Assembly (NCBI GenBank): GCA_963834365.1 | Contig: CAWIBS010000022.1 | Coordinates: 62,001 to 126,000, forward strand | Direction of reading: 5' to 3' | DNA: 64,000 nucleotides | Source of the DNA: CAWJAP01 sp963834365 | Lineage (GTDB): Bacteria; Acidobacteriota; Vicinamibacteria; Vicinamibacterales; Vicinamibacteraceae | In this document: positions 37,631 through 46,944 of the stretch, piece by piece | Numbering within the stretch: position 1 is the first letter of the stretch | Layout of the letters: the number at the start of each line of letters is the position of its first letter | Made by a program: the position numbers and the translations under genes | Notes under the pieces: generated by a model | Database searches by the model: none | Told to the model about the DNA's origin: nothing | The model's input: the letters and a program-made list of their open reading frames with translations, nothing else

Positions 37631-37909
37631 GCAGCTATCCAGCTACGAGCTACCAGCTACCAACTGAGCGAAAACGAAAGCGGCTACAAGGCTACCGACT
37701 ACAGGCTACGGGCCCTCAGCATGCTTCCGCAAGACCTGTAGCTCGCCGGACCTGAAGGTCCGGCCTACCGACGAGAGGCACCTCAAATCCGGTAGGGCGG
37801 GGCTCAGATCCGCGGCTCATGACCGAAGACCAGACGGTAGGGCTAGATCCGGAAGAGCGAGGACGTCAGCCCCGCCGATGACCGAAGACCGAAGACCGAA
37901 GACCGTCGT
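37631..37909. repeat. Mixed intergenic repeat block
   Basis: From left to right: AGCTACC-type array (37631-37667), GGCTAC-type words (37680-37712), the hairpin GCCGGACCTGAAGGTCCGGC followed by CTACC near 37757, GGTAGGGCGGGGCT, a second GGTAGGGCT, AGCCCCGCC, and a GACCGAA 7-base tandem run (37880-37904). No open frame of interest. It separates xylA from the divergent-facing macrodomain gene. Confidence 0.75.
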
Positions 37910-39067
37910 CTACCGCACGCCGAGGAGGATCTCGGTCGTGAGCTGATCGAGGCGTTCGTAGTCCAGGCCGCGAGCCGCGATCGACTGGCGATCGAAGGTT
38001 TCAGCCTTGAGGGCGTCGCACGCCTCCTTCGAGTACCTGCCGGCGCCGGGCTTGCCGCCCCCGAGCTTGCTCACGATCGCCTGGACGTCGGGGTCCACGT
38101 TCCAGCGCGCCGCCTTCTCCTTGAGAATCAGGTAGGTCCGCATGCAGCCGACGGCGAAATGTTTCACGCCCTCGTAGTCCTCGGTCCGGTAGGCGTGCGC
38201 GTCGAAGTGACGCGGACCGTCGTAGCCGACGTCCTCGAGAAACTTCACGAGGAAGAACGCGGTTCGGGGATTCGCCGCGCCGAAGCGGAAGTCCTGATCG
38301 TAGCGTCCCGGCGACTGATCGTTCAGGTCGATGTGGAACAGCTTGCCGGCTTCCCACGCCTGGGCCACGGCGTGCGTGAAGTTGAGGCCTGCCATCTGCT
38401 CGTGCGCCACCTCGGGGTTGACGCCCACGAGCTCCGGATGCGCGAGGGTGGGAATCAGACCGAGGTAGTTGCCGGTCGTCGCCATGTAGATGTCGCCCCG
38501 CGGCTCGTTCGGCTTGGCTTCGAGCGCGAAGCGATAGCCATAGCCCTGGGCGATCGAGTACTCACACAGCCAGTCGATCGCTTCCCGCAGGCGCTTGATC
38601 GCATCGTCGGCGCGCCGGCACGCGTCGGTTTCCGTGCCTTCCCGCCCGCCCCACAGCACGAAGATCGACGCGCCCAGCTCGGCGCCCAGATCCATGGCGC
38701 TCATGGTCTTCTGGACGGAATAGCGGCGCACCTGCGGATCGTTGGCGGTGAATGCGCCATCCTTGAACACGGGATCGGTGAACAGGCTGACCGTCGCCAT
38801 CGGCACGACCAGCCCGTGATCGCGACAGGCCTGCTTGAACTCCTTGACGATCCGATCGCGCTCGGCGGCGGTCGCGTCGATCGGCACGAGATCGTTATCG
38901 TGGAGGTTCACGCCCCACGCGCCCGCCGCGGCCAGCAGCTGTACGGCGTCGGTGGGCGGCAGCGGATCGCGGACCGGCTCGCCGAACGGATCGCGGCCGC
39001 GATTGGCGACCGTCCAGAGGCCGAAGGTGAACTTGTGCTCGGGGCGAGGTTGATGGGCAGCAGTCAT
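37910..39067 (-). CDS. xylA: Xylose isomerase
   Basis: Interconverts D-xylose and D-xylulose (and glucose/fructose) with two divalent metals. 385 residues, class I (Streptomyces-like) length. Motifs: FTFGLWTVANRGRDPFG, GVNLHDNDLVP with the catalytic His, FVLWGGREG, ALEAKPNEPRGDIY with metal-binding Glu, GLNPEV-like VGVNPEVAHEQMAGLNF, LFHIDLNDQ and GPRHFDAHAYRTED. The frame is clean. It faces the same way as the glutathione peroxidase and xylB genes further upstream; xylB is separated by gpx and repeat DNA, so the usual xylAB operon is broken up. Confidence 0.94.
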   Translation of the reverse strand: MTAAHQPRPEHKFTFGLWTVANRGRDPFGEPVRDPLPPTDAVQLLAAAGAWGVNLHDNDLVPIDATAAERDRIVKEFKQACRDHGLVVPMATVSLFTDPVFKDGAFTANDPQVRRYSVQKTMSAMDLGAELGASIFVLWGGREGTETDACRRADDAIKRLREAIDWLCEYSIAQGYGYRFALEAKPNEPRGDIYMATTGNYLGLIPTLAHPELVGVNPEVAHEQMAGLNFTHAVAQAWEAGKLFHIDLNDQSPGRYDQDFRFGAANPRTAFFLVKFLEDVGYDGPRHFDAHAYRTEDYEGVKHFAVGCMRTYLILKEKAARWNVDPDVQAIVSKLGGGKPGAGRYSKEACDALKAETFDRQSIAARGLDYERLDQLTTEILLGVR

Positions 39068-39117
39068 GACGAATGCGCCTAATCATCCTTGCGATGGCCG
39101 CTGGCGTCAAACGGTAC

Positions 39118-39162
39118 CGGGGACGGGAGCCTCGTCTGTAACAAGCGAGGCTCCCGTCCCCG
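39118..39162. repeat. Perfect 17-bp inverted repeat between gpx and xylA
   Basis: Arms CGGGGACGGGAGCCTCG (39118-39134) and its exact complement (39146-39162), loop TCTGTAACAAG. A partial third copy, GGCTCCCGTCCC, lies at 39174-39185 directly before the gpx stop. No T-run, so it is not a canonical intrinsic terminator, although it sits where one would be expected. Confidence 0.9.
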
Positions 39163-39191
39163 ACACGCGTCAAGGCTCCCGTCCCGATTTC

Positions 39192-39767
39192 TCAGCTGGC
39201 TGCCAGCGCCTTGTCGATCGCGGCGCGCAGCTCCGGAGCGTCAGGTGTGACCTTGCTCGGAAAGAACGCGACGACCTTGCCGTCCCGGCCGATGATGTAC
39301 TTGCCGAAGTTCCAGCCGGGCAGGCTGCCGCTCGTGCCGAGAAACGCGTACACCGGCGATTGTCCGGGCCCTGCCTTGGTGACGACCTTCTCGAAGAGCG
39401 GGAACGTGACGTCGTACTTGAGCCGGCAGAACTCCTGAATCTCGGCGGCTGTCCCCGGTTCCTGCCCCCCGAAGTCGTTGCTCGGGAACCCGAGGACTGC
39501 GACCCCCTTGTCCGCCAGCTCGCGATGCAGCTTCTCGAGACCGGCGTACTGCGGCGTGTAGCCGCATTTGCTGGCGACGTTGACGACGACCGCGACCTTC
39601 CCGCGGTACTGGGCCAGGTCGGCTGGCTTGCCGTCGAGGGTCGAGGTCTTGAGATCGTAGAAGGAGGCCGCAGGATCGGTCACGGCATTCACCACGATGG
39701 TGCGGCCCGAGACGGCCGCTGAGACGAGCGCAAACAGAGCGATCAATCGCGAGGGACGGAAGGGCAT
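39192..39767 (-). CDS. Glutathione peroxidase-family thiol peroxidase, secreted form
   Basis: 191 residues. Signal peptide near 6-22 (RLIALFALVSAAVSG). Catalytic block VVVNVASKCGYTPQYAGLEKLH contains the peroxidatic Cys; GFPSNDFGGQEPGTAAEIQEFC gives the Gln/Asn shell and a candidate resolving Cys (FC near 112), and the Trp block is PGWNFGKYIIGRDGKVVAFFPS. Such bacterial enzymes usually work with thioredoxin rather than glutathione. An N-terminal signal suggests a periplasmic location. Frame intact. Confidence 0.9.
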   Translation of the reverse strand: MPFRPSRLIALFALVSAAVSGRTIVVNAVTDPAASFYDLKTSTLDGKPADLAQYRGKVAVVVNVASKCGYTPQYAGLEKLHRELADKGVAVLGFPSNDFGGQEPGTAAEIQEFCRLKYDVTFPLFEKVVTKAGPGQSPVYAFLGTSGSLPGWNFGKYIIGRDGKVVAFFPSKVTPDAPELRAAIDKALAAS

Positions 39768-39780
39768 GGGGATCCTCGTA

Positions 39781-39905
39781 GAGTGACGAGTGACGAGTGA
39801 CGAATGACGAATGACGAATGACGAATGACGAATGGCGAGTGACGAGCGACAGCAGCGACCAGTGACCAGCTACGAGTGACCAGCTTCAAGTGACCAGCTA
39901 CCAGC
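39781..39905. repeat. TGACGAA/TGACGAG 7-bp tandem array merging into GACCAG words
   Basis: At least nine near-exact 7-base units (TGACGAG, TGACGAA) from 39783, then GACCAGC/AGCTAC words to 39905. It is followed by a broken GTAGTGTCCGGCT hairpin near 39911, and by complementary TGGTCGC words at 39990-40020 that overlap the xylB 3' end. Confidence 0.88.
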
Positions 39906-39992
39906 AGCGGCGTAGTGTCCGGCTCAGCTGGACCAGCGACGCGATGACCGGGCGTGCCGTGCTCGACTCAGTGCGCCAGCTACCTCGGCTTG

Positions 39993-41505
39993 TCACTGGT
40001 CGCTCGGTCGCCCGTCGCTGATTGCGCGAAGGGCGGGATACACACGGCGATACGCTGCATATCGCTCGTTCATGACCGCCGCGTCGGAACCCGGCTCGAT
40101 CGTCCGGGCGACGCGGACGATCGCCGCACTCGCGGCGTCCACCGACGGCCAGGCACCGGCGCCGACGCCGGCGAGAATCGCGGCGCCGAAGGCGGCGCCC
40201 TCTTCAACCTGGACGATCTCACAGTCGCGGCGGTAAACGTCGGCCTGGATCTGCCGCCAGAGAGGCGAGCGCGCGCCGCCGCCGCCAAGCCGCACCTTCG
40301 AGACGGGGACGTCCATGTCCGCCAGGATCTCGAATGAATCCCGCAGGCTGAAGGCCACGCCCTCCAGCACGGCGCGCACGATGTGCCCCCGTGTGTGGCT
40401 GGCGGAAAGGCCGACGAGCGCGGCGCGGGCGTCGGGATCGAGATGCGGCGTGCGCTCTCCCATCAGGTAGGGCGCCCACAGCGCCCCTTCGGCCCCGGGC
40501 GGCACGCGCGCCGCCTCATCCACCAGCGACTCGTACGGCGTCGCGACCGGGACCGCCGTTCGCGCCGAACCGATCGCGAAACCAGCGGAGTGACAGACCT
40601 GCCCCCTGCGTCACGCCCATGACGTGCCAGCGCCCGGGCACGGCATGACAGAACGTGTGCACGCGTCCCTGTGGATCGAGGGCCGGCGTGTCGGTGGCGG
40701 CAAAGACGACCCCGGAGGTGCCAATCGTGGTGGACACCAGGCCGGGGATCACGACGCCCATGCCGACGGCGCCCGCGGCGTTGTCGCCGCCACCGGCGAT
40801 GACAGGTGTTCCGGCACGGAGGCCCGTGGCCTCGGCTCCCGCCGCGCTCACGCGGCCCGTGATCTCGGGCGCCTCGTATACCCGGGGACAGAGCGCGAGG
40901 TCGACGCCCACCGCGTCCGCGATCGCGTTCGACCACCGCCGATGGGCCACGTCGAAGAGCAGGGTACCCGACGCGTCCGAGGCGTCGGTCGCCCGTTCGC
41001 CGGTGAGGCGGAAGCGGACGTAGTCTTTCGGGAGGAGCACGTGTCGGGTCCGTGCCCACAGGTCCGGTTCGTGGCGCCGCACCCACAGCAGCTTGGGCAG
41101 CGTGAAGCCGGTCAGCGCGGGATTGCACGCGAGCTCGATCAGGCGGCTGGCGCCGATGCGATCCGTGATGTCGCGGCACTCATCGGCCGGTGCGCTGGTC
41201 GCACCAGATCAGCGCCGGCCGCACCACCTCGTCGGCGCGATCGAGCAGCGTCGACCCGTGCATCTGTCCCGAGAAGCCCACGGCGCCGACGGCGGCGTCC
41301 GGGAGTGCGGGTTGCCGTCGAGCGCACCGCGGACGGCCTCGCACGTCGCGCGCCACCAGTCGTGCGGATCCTGCTCGGCCCAGCCCGGGTGTGGCGACGC
41401 GAACGCCGCGTGCTCGGCGGTCGCCGACCCGACGAGCCCCCGCGTTCGTCGATGATCAGCGCGCGCGTGCCGCTCGTGCCGACGTCAATCCCGAGAAACA
41501 GTCAT
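39993..41505 (-). CDS. xylB: Xylulokinase, heavily frameshifted
   Basis: FGGY-family kinase that phosphorylates xylulose. Parts in different frames join to the full family order: start MLFLGIDVGTSGTRALIIDERG (one extra A after the ATG at 41505), HPGWAEQDPHDWW, then LWARTRHVLLPKDYVRFRLTGE, ATDASDASGTLLFDVAHRRW, AGGGDNAAGAVGMGVV, STTIGTSGVVFAAT, FCHAVPGRWHVMGV, GALWAPYLMGERTPHLDPDARAALVGL and the ATP site VRLGGGGARSPLWRQIQADVY. Shifts lie near 41502, 41430, 41283, 41190 and 40550. About 500 residues, the normal length. Regulator 1 starts divergently 130 bases away. Confidence 0.88.
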
Positions 41506-41519
41506 GCAGGCGCATTATT

Positions 41520-41552
41520 ACGGCTCAGGGCTCATGGCTCAAGGCTCATGGG
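41520..41552. repeat. GGCTCATGGCTCAAG short array
   Basis: Four GGCTCA(T/A/G)GG-like 8-base units between xylB and the GntR-type gene; another word variant of the dispersed arrays. Confidence 0.75.
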
Positions 41553-41635
41553 GCAGCGAGGGCGACGGCGTCCGAGCGAGCCGCAGCCCGGCTTCCTGTT
41601 AAACTGCGCGCCGGCTGATGACGTAGGACAGGCGA

Positions 41636-42415
41636 ATGGCGCGGCCCACTCGAGCTCCTGACGGCTCCCCGGACTTCGGGCGCCCTCGACCGGACGACCG
41701 CGTGACGACCGAGCAGGTCGTCTCGCACGTGCGCGCCCTCATCGAACAGGGGTGCGCTCAGGCCCGGCGATCGGTTGCCGCCCGAGCGCGAGCTCGCGCT
41801 GCAGATTGGCGTCAGTCGCCCGTCGGTCCGCGCCGGCCTGCAGGCGCTCTCGGCCATGGGCGTCGTGATCCGGCGCGGCACGGCGCCGGCACCTTCATCA
41901 CGGCCGGACCGCCGATGCTGGCGACCGGGCCGCTCAGCTTCCTCGCGGCGCTGCACGGCTTCACCGGCAGTGAGATGTTCGAGGCCCGGCGCGTGCTGGA
42001 AGTCGGGGCGATCGGCGTCGCCGCGCAGAACGCCACGGGCGAGCACCTGGCGACGATCGCCGAGGAGATGGCCGGCATGTTCGCGGCGCTCGACGATCCG
42101 CAGGCGTTCCTGGTTCACGACATCAAGTTCCATCGCGCGATCGCCCGCGCGTCGCGCAACCCCATCCTCGCGTCGCTCATCGAGATGGTGTCGGCGATGT
42201 TCTACGAGCGGCGCAAGCGCAACGTCGGCGCGCCGCGTGACTTGCGTGAGGCGGCCGAGATGCATCGTCTGATCTACCAGGCGCTCCGCGACAGCGACGC
42301 CGGCCGCCGCCCAGGCGCGCGATGAGCGAGCACCTGCGCCAGTCGGAGACGCATGAACATCGAGGATCTGCCGGTCGGTACCGTCGGACGCCGATGCGGC
42401 GGGGAAGGAGACTGA
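41636..42415 (+). CDS. GntR/FadR-family transcriptional regulator 1, frameshifted
   Basis: Winged-helix regulator with FCD-type effector domain. The HTH is split by a +1 near 41755: VVSHVRALIEQG then ALRPGDRLPPERELALQIGVSRPSVRAGLQALSAMGVVIRRG, then, after a base loss near 41880, GAGTFITAGPPMLATGPLSFLAALHGF. The effector domain has MFEARRVLEVGAIGVAAQNATGEHL, DIKFHRAIARASRNPILASLIEMVSAMFYERR and EMHRLIYQALRDSDA; the histidines in FHR and MHR are candidate metal ligands of FCD domains. A third shift near 42310 extends the protein to TGA 42415. Close paralogue of the regulator at 46939. It is followed by an oxidoreductase. Confidence 0.82.
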
Positions 42416-42421
42416 TCGGGC

Positions 42422-43450
42422 GTGACTCTACATGTGGGAATCCTCGGTGGCCGGCAACATCAGCGCGACCCATGCTCGCGCAGCGGCGCAGATCGCCGGG
42501 CGTGCAGGTGGCGGCCGTGTGCGGCGTGAACGCGGCACGCGTCCAGCGCCCTGGCCGAGCGCCACGGCGCCGCGGCCTATACGCGACCTCGACGCCTTCC
42601 TCCGGCATCGTCCGCTGGACATCGTCGCCATCGGCAGCCCGTCGGGCCTGCACGGCGAGCAGGTCGAGGCGGCGGTCGCGCAGGGACTCCACGTCCTGGT
42701 CGAGAAGCCGCTCGAGATGACGACCGCGCGCATCGACCAGATGGCATCGAGGCTGTGGCGCGGGCCGGCGTGACGCTGGGCGTGTTCTTCCAGGATCGCG
42801 CGAAGCCCGACTTCGTGGCGCTGCACGACGAGATCGACGCGCGGCACGCTGGGCCGCCTCACGTTGGCCGATGCGCGGGTGAAATGGTATCGTCCGCCGG
42901 AGTACTACAGCCAGTCGCGCTGGCGCGGGACCTGGGCGCTCGACGGCGGCGGCGCGGTCATGAACCAGGGCATCCAACGGTGGACCTGCTCGTCTGGCTG
43001 CTCGGAGACGTGCGGCGCGTGCATGCCGGACGCTGACGGCGCTGCACGCAGATCGACGTCGAGGACACGGCGGTGGCGCTGTTCGAGTTCACGAGCGGGG
43101 CCGTAGCGACGCTTCGAGGCGACGACGGCGGCGTGGCCCGGCTACAACCGGCGCGTGGCGATCACCGGGACGAATGGCACCGTCCTCATCGACGGCGACC
43201 GGATCGTCGCGCGGGACTTGATCGGGAGTGTGCCGGGCGGCCGAGCCTGACGTGGTCGAGACCGGCGCCAGTGCCGCCTCTCCCGTGGTCGCCGATCAGA
43301 GCGGCCATCGGCGCGTCTTCGAGGACTTTCTGCCGGGCGCTCGACACCGGAGGCGTCCCCCGCGCCAGCCGGCGCCGAAGGGCGCCGCAGCGTCGCCGTC
43401 ATCGAGGCCCTGTACGAATCCTCGCGCCGGGGCAGCCCGTGGACGTGTGA
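42422..43450 (+). CDS. Gfo/Idh/MocA-family oxidoreductase, heavily frameshifted
   Basis: Cytoplasmic sugar dehydrogenase family, about 335-340 residues. GTG 42422 opens TLHVGILGGGNISATHARAAAQI, a Rossmann motif (one extra C within the GGC run near 42452). Further blocks: HRPLDIVAIGSPSGLHGEQVEAAV, GLHVLVEKPLEMTTARID with the Lys-Pro pair, GVFFQDRAKPDF, LADARVKWYRPPEYYSQSRWRGTWALDGGGAVMNQG and DVRRVHA, then VEDTAVALFEFTSGAVATL. It ends QPVDV with TGA at 43448-43450. At least eight shifts are needed. It is just downstream of regulator 1, seven bases from its stop, so probably co-transcribed. Substrate unknown; a hexuronate or pentose derivative would fit the region. Confidence 0.78.
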
Positions 43451-43470
43451 TCGCGCGAATGAGGCAGGCC

Positions 43471-44127
43471 ATGTCGAGGATCAGGCATCGGGCGCCAGGC
43501 ACCAGGCAGCAGCACCAGAGCCCGGAACATGATGGGCCGGGTGTCGTGCTGACGCGGCGCGGAGCGCTGAAGACCCTCGGGGCGGGCGTCGGCGCGCTGG
43601 CCGTCTGGCCGGCTCTGTCGGAGGAGGCGGCCGAGGCTTTTGCCGCCGTTCAGCGATCCCGGGCGGCGCCCACGCTCCGGTTCCTCACGACGGCGCAGTA
43701 TGCGACGACCGACGCGCTGACGGAGACGTTGATTCCGGCCGACAGCCACTCGCCCGGCGCGCGCGCCGCGCGCGTCGCCGACTATCTCGATCTGCTGCTG
43801 AGCGAATCGGACGCGGCGGCGAAGACGACGTGGGCCGAGGGGCTGGCCGCGCTCGATGCCGCGTCGCACGAGCGCTTCGCCCTGCCGTTCTCGAAGGCCT
43901 CGACTCCCCAGCAGATCGAGTTGCTGACCGAGGCCAGCAGGAACGAAGCGCAGCCGCAGACCACGCTCGAGAAGTTCTTCAAGGTGTCGAAGGACGCGAC
44001 CATCCGCGGGTATTACACGTCCGAGATCGGGCTGATGAAGGACCTGCAGTACAAGGGCAACCAGTTTCTCGGGGAGTTCGTCGGCTGCACGCATCCGGAG
44101 CACGGGTTCGTGCCGGCGCGCAAGTAG
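43471..44127 (+). CDS. Gluconate 2-dehydrogenase subunit 3-family protein (Tat signal), copy A
   Basis: 218 residues from ATG 43471, which has GAGG six bases upstream. The N-terminus carries LTRRGALKTLGAGVGALAVWPAL, a twin-arginine signal. The mature part has FLTTAQYATTDALTETLIPADSHSPGARAARVADYLDLLLSE and the family ending GYYTSEIGLMKDLQYKGNQFLGEFVGCTHPEH. Known members are the small subunit of FAD-dependent membrane gluconate dehydrogenases; in Acidobacteria and Planctomycetes they also accompany Gfo/Idh proteins, as here (genes at 42422 and 44178). Copy B lies at 54681. Confidence 0.85.
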   Translation: MSRIRHRAPGTRQQHQSPEHDGPGVVLTRRGALKTLGAGVGALAVWPALSEEAAEAFAAVQRSRAAPTLRFLTTAQYATTDALTETLIPADSHSPGARAARVADYLDLLLSESDAAAKTTWAEGLAALDAASHERFALPFSKASTPQQIELLTEASRNEAQPQTTLEKFFKVSKDATIRGYYTSEIGLMKDLQYKGNQFLGEFVGCTHPEHGFVPARK

Positions 44128-44177
44128 GGCCTTGCGGTCTCCGTGAGCCCTGAGCCTCGACCCACAAGGAGCATTCC

Positions 44178-45341
44178 GTGACACGTATCGGTATGGGACT
44201 CGTCGGTGCGGGCTTCGTCGGCCCGCATCATCTCGACGCCGTCCGGCGTCTGGGATACGTCGATGTGGTGGCGATTGCCGGCAGCAGCGAGGCGTCGGCG
44301 CGCCGGAAAGCCGACGCGCTCGGCGTGCCGACGGCCTATGGCAGCGCCGAGGCGCTGCTGGCCGACCCGAAGGTGCAGGTGGTGCACAACGCGACGCCGA
44401 ACTACCTCCACTACCCGGTGAACGCCGCCGCGATCGCCGCCGGCAAGCACATCGTCTCCGACAAGCCCCTGGCGATGACGGCCGCCGAAGCCCGGACGCT
44501 CGTCGATCTGGCGAAGGCGGCGGGGATCGTGCACGCCGTGACGTTCAACTATCGGGGCAACCCCCTGGTGCAGCAGGCGCGTCACCTGATCGCGCGCGGC
44601 GATCTCGGCCGACCGACGTTCCTGCACGGCCACTACCTGCAGGACTGGCTGCTCAAGGACACCGATTACTCGTGGCGGCTCGAGCCCGACAAGGGCGGGG
44701 CGTCGTCGGCGCTCGGCGACATCGGATCGCATTGGTGCGACCTCGCGCAGCACGTGAGCGGCCTGCGCATCACCGAGGTTCTGGCCGACATCACGACCGT
44801 GGTCCCCAAACGCAAACGCCCGACCGGATCGCGAGAGGCGTTCCAGGCGGCGACCGGCAGCGAAGCCTTCGAGCTGGTGGACATCAAGGTCGAGGACCTG
44901 GCGTCGGTGCTCGTCAAGTTCGACAACGGCGCGAAGGGCGCGTTCTCGGTGGGCCAGGTCTGCGCCGGCCACAAGAACGACGTCGTGCTGGAGGTGTGCG
45001 GGACGAAGAGCTCGCTCATCTGGCGGCAGGAGCAGCAGAACGAGCTCTGGTTCGGCCATCGCGACGCCCCGAACCAGATCCTGCAGAAGGATCCGTCGCT
45101 CATGGACGAAGCCGTGCGCGGCTACGCGCACCTGCCGGGGGGCCATCAGGAAGCCTGGGCCGACGCGTTCTGCAACCTGATGCGGGACATCTACGGCTTC
45201 ATCCGCGACGGGAAGAAACCGTCGGACGCGCATCCTCCCGCCTTCGCCACGTTCGAGGACGGGTACCGGGCCAACGTGATTGTCGAGACGATTCTCGACA
45301 GCGCCAGAAAAGGCAACGTCTGGACCAAAGTGGCGTACTGA
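44178..45341 (+). CDS. Gfo/Idh/MocA-family oxidoreductase
   Basis: 387 residues, no signal peptide. GTG 44178 has AAGGAG six bases upstream. Rossmann motif MGLVGAGFVGPHHLDAVRRLG, NAD-side block DPKVQVVHNATPNYLHYPVN, GKHIVSDKPLAMTAAEA with the catalytic Lys-Pro, and the substrate-side GDIGSHWCDLAQHVSGL. The C-terminal lobe (LVKFDNGAKGAFSVGQVCAGHKNDV) matches predicted dehydrogenases of the sugar-acid type. No frameshift. It is followed at 45509 by a TIM-barrel isomerase, a frequent pairing in myo-inositol- or uronate-like pathways. Confidence 0.87.
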   Translation: MTRIGMGLVGAGFVGPHHLDAVRRLGYVDVVAIAGSSEASARRKADALGVPTAYGSAEALLADPKVQVVHNATPNYLHYPVNAAAIAAGKHIVSDKPLAMTAAEARTLVDLAKAAGIVHAVTFNYRGNPLVQQARHLIARGDLGRPTFLHGHYLQDWLLKDTDYSWRLEPDKGGASSALGDIGSHWCDLAQHVSGLRITEVLADITTVVPKRKRPTGSREAFQAATGSEAFELVDIKVEDLASVLVKFDNGAKGAFSVGQVCAGHKNDVVLEVCGTKSSLIWRQEQQNELWFGHRDAPNQILQKDPSLMDEAVRGYAHLPGGHQEAWADAFCNLMRDIYGFIRDGKKPSDAHPPAFATFEDGYRANVIVETILDSARKGNVWTKVAY

Positions 45342-45508
45342 AGCAGCGGCTACGCCGCGCGTCATGCGGTGTCTGGGCTCGGGCCTGACAGGCCCGGCCA
45401 ACATGAAACCGGTCGAGCTTGAGCCCCGTCGCATGACCGAAGACCGAGTAGCACCGTAGACCGTAGCCAACGACCGCCTATGTCGATCACTCCCTTCACC
45501 CCCAGTTC

Positions 45509-46720
45509 ATGAAAGTCGGCGTCCTCACCGCGGCGCTCCAGGAGCTGACGCCGCGCGAGGTGCGCGATCCCGATCCCGACCGCGCGATCGAGGACTGGCT
45601 CCAGTTCGCCCGCGATCTCGGCGCGAGCTACATCCAGCTGTCGGCGGCGCTGCATCCGAGCGAGGCGGACGTGCCGCCCGAAGCGATGCTCGATCCGGTG
45701 GCCAACACGCTGGACCTTCGAGAGCCGTTCTCCGCCGCGCGGGCCCGGCGTGTCCAGGCGGCCATCAAGGCCACCGGCGTCGGCCTCTCCGATGTCGGCT
45801 ACTTCGACAACCTGCTGCACCACGATCCGGCCATCCGCCAGAAGAAGATGGACTTCATGCTGCGGACCTTCGACACGGCCGCGGCGCTCGGGGTCGATGC
45901 CGTGTGCGGCTTCGTCGGCCGCAACCAGCAGCACAGCATGGACCAGAATCTCCTCGACTTCGAGGCGCACTTCATCCCGCTGCTCAAGGAAGCCAAGGCG
46001 CGCGGGCTGACCTTCCGCGTCGAGCAGTGTCCGATGCCCGGCTGGACGACCGGCGACAATTTCCACAACAACATCGCCTACGCGCCGGGCACGTGGATCG
46101 CGCTGCACCGGATCTGCGAGAAGCACGGGGTCGGGGATCAGTTCCGCATCCATTACGATCCCTCGCACGCCATCCTGATGGGGCAGGACACCCGATCGAT
46201 CTTTCAGTATCTGAAGGACGCCGGCTACAACTTCCTCATCGGCGGCTTCCACGTGAAAGGGCAGGTCATCGATCCGAAGGGCGTGTCGGCCTGGGGATAC
46301 GGCGGGCAGACCGTCGAGCGCGGCGACTGGGTGGGCGGCACGCCGTCGGACAATCCGGCGGACCACTTGAACGCCTGGAAGAAACAGGTCGTGCTCTGCG
46401 AGCACGAGCTGCCGGGCACCGCGCGCCACGATCCGCTGGCGTACCTGCAGAACCGCACCGTGGACTGGCTGGATCATCAGCTCGCCGCGCGCGAGCTGCT
46501 GCAGCTCGACGTCGCGAACACGCACCTGGTCGTCGAGCACGAGTATCCGAAGGCGCGGATTCAGGATCGGGCGCGGCTGACGCCGATCCTCCAGGGGTCG
46601 GTGGCGTTCGTGCGCCGGATCGACGAAGCCGCGGGCTGCATGTACGCCCTGCAGCACGAGGTGCTCGGCGCACAGGGCATTCCCATCCAGGGCGTCGGCC
46701 GCCAGGCGTATCGGTCCTGA
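45509..46720 (+). CDS. Sugar-phosphate isomerase/epimerase-like TIM barrel
   Basis: 403 residues, xylose-isomerase-like AP-endonuclease-2 fold. MKVGVLTAALQELTPRE starts the barrel; metal-ligand blocks are FRVEQCPMPGWTTGDNFHNN (Glu), FRIHYDPSHAILMGQD (Asp/His), IGGFHVKGQVIDPKG (His) and THLVVEHEYPKARIQD (Glu). Family members isomerise or epimerise free sugars and keto-sugars. It is paired with the oxidoreductase upstream and ends before a 9-base-arm inverted repeat. The exact substrate cannot be assigned. Confidence 0.8.
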   Translation: MKVGVLTAALQELTPREVRDPDPDRAIEDWLQFARDLGASYIQLSAALHPSEADVPPEAMLDPVANTLDLREPFSAARARRVQAAIKATGVGLSDVGYFDNLLHHDPAIRQKKMDFMLRTFDTAAALGVDAVCGFVGRNQQHSMDQNLLDFEAHFIPLLKEAKARGLTFRVEQCPMPGWTTGDNFHNNIAYAPGTWIALHRICEKHGVGDQFRIHYDPSHAILMGQDTRSIFQYLKDAGYNFLIGGFHVKGQVIDPKGVSAWGYGGQTVERGDWVGGTPSDNPADHLNAWKKQVVLCEHELPGTARHDPLAYLQNRTVDWLDHQLAARELLQLDVANTHLVVEHEYPKARIQDRARLTPILQGSVAFVRRIDEAAGCMYALQHEVLGAQGIPIQGVGRQAYRS

Positions 46721-46743
46721 TCGATCCGCGCCATCCAAAGATT

Positions 46744-46770
46744 GCGATCGAAATCCAAATCTTCGATCGC
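46744..46770. promoter_or_regulatory. Inverted repeat GCGATCGAA-N9-TTCGATCGC
   Basis: Nine-base perfect arms with a nine-base spacer (ATCCAAATC), 23 bases after the isomerase stop and about 97 bases before the -35 of regulator 2. It is AT-richer than its surroundings and has no T-run. It could be an operator or a weak terminator. Confidence 0.6.
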
Positions 46771-46849
46771 GAATGGGACCGCTTCGCGGCGCACTTGTCG
46801 ACCGTCTGTCCGTGACGCTGATTGATGCGGTCAGCGGGGCCCTGATAGA

Positions 46850-46944
46850 GGTATGACCATTGCGCGTTGACACGTCACGTGGCGAGTGGTATCGTCGGCT
46901 CCCGTTCAAATCCAAGTTCGCGAATTGGCTGTATTGGTATGACC
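46850..46944 (+). promoter_or_regulatory. Promoter of GntR regulator 2 with two GGTATGACC operator-like sites
   Basis: TTGACA at 46867-46872, 17-base spacer, TATCGT at 46890-46895. GGTATGACC occurs at 46850-46858 (just upstream of -35) and again at 46936-46944, overlapping the ATG at 46939. The word resembles FadR/UxuR-type operators (TGGT...ACCA). A GGTGTGACC variant lies at 47877-47885, before the SDR gene. Autoregulation is inferred. Confidence 0.6.

Noticed and set aside
39781..39905. CRISPR array
   Set aside because: Units are 7 bases with no spacers; it is a short-period tandem array. No cas genes are present.
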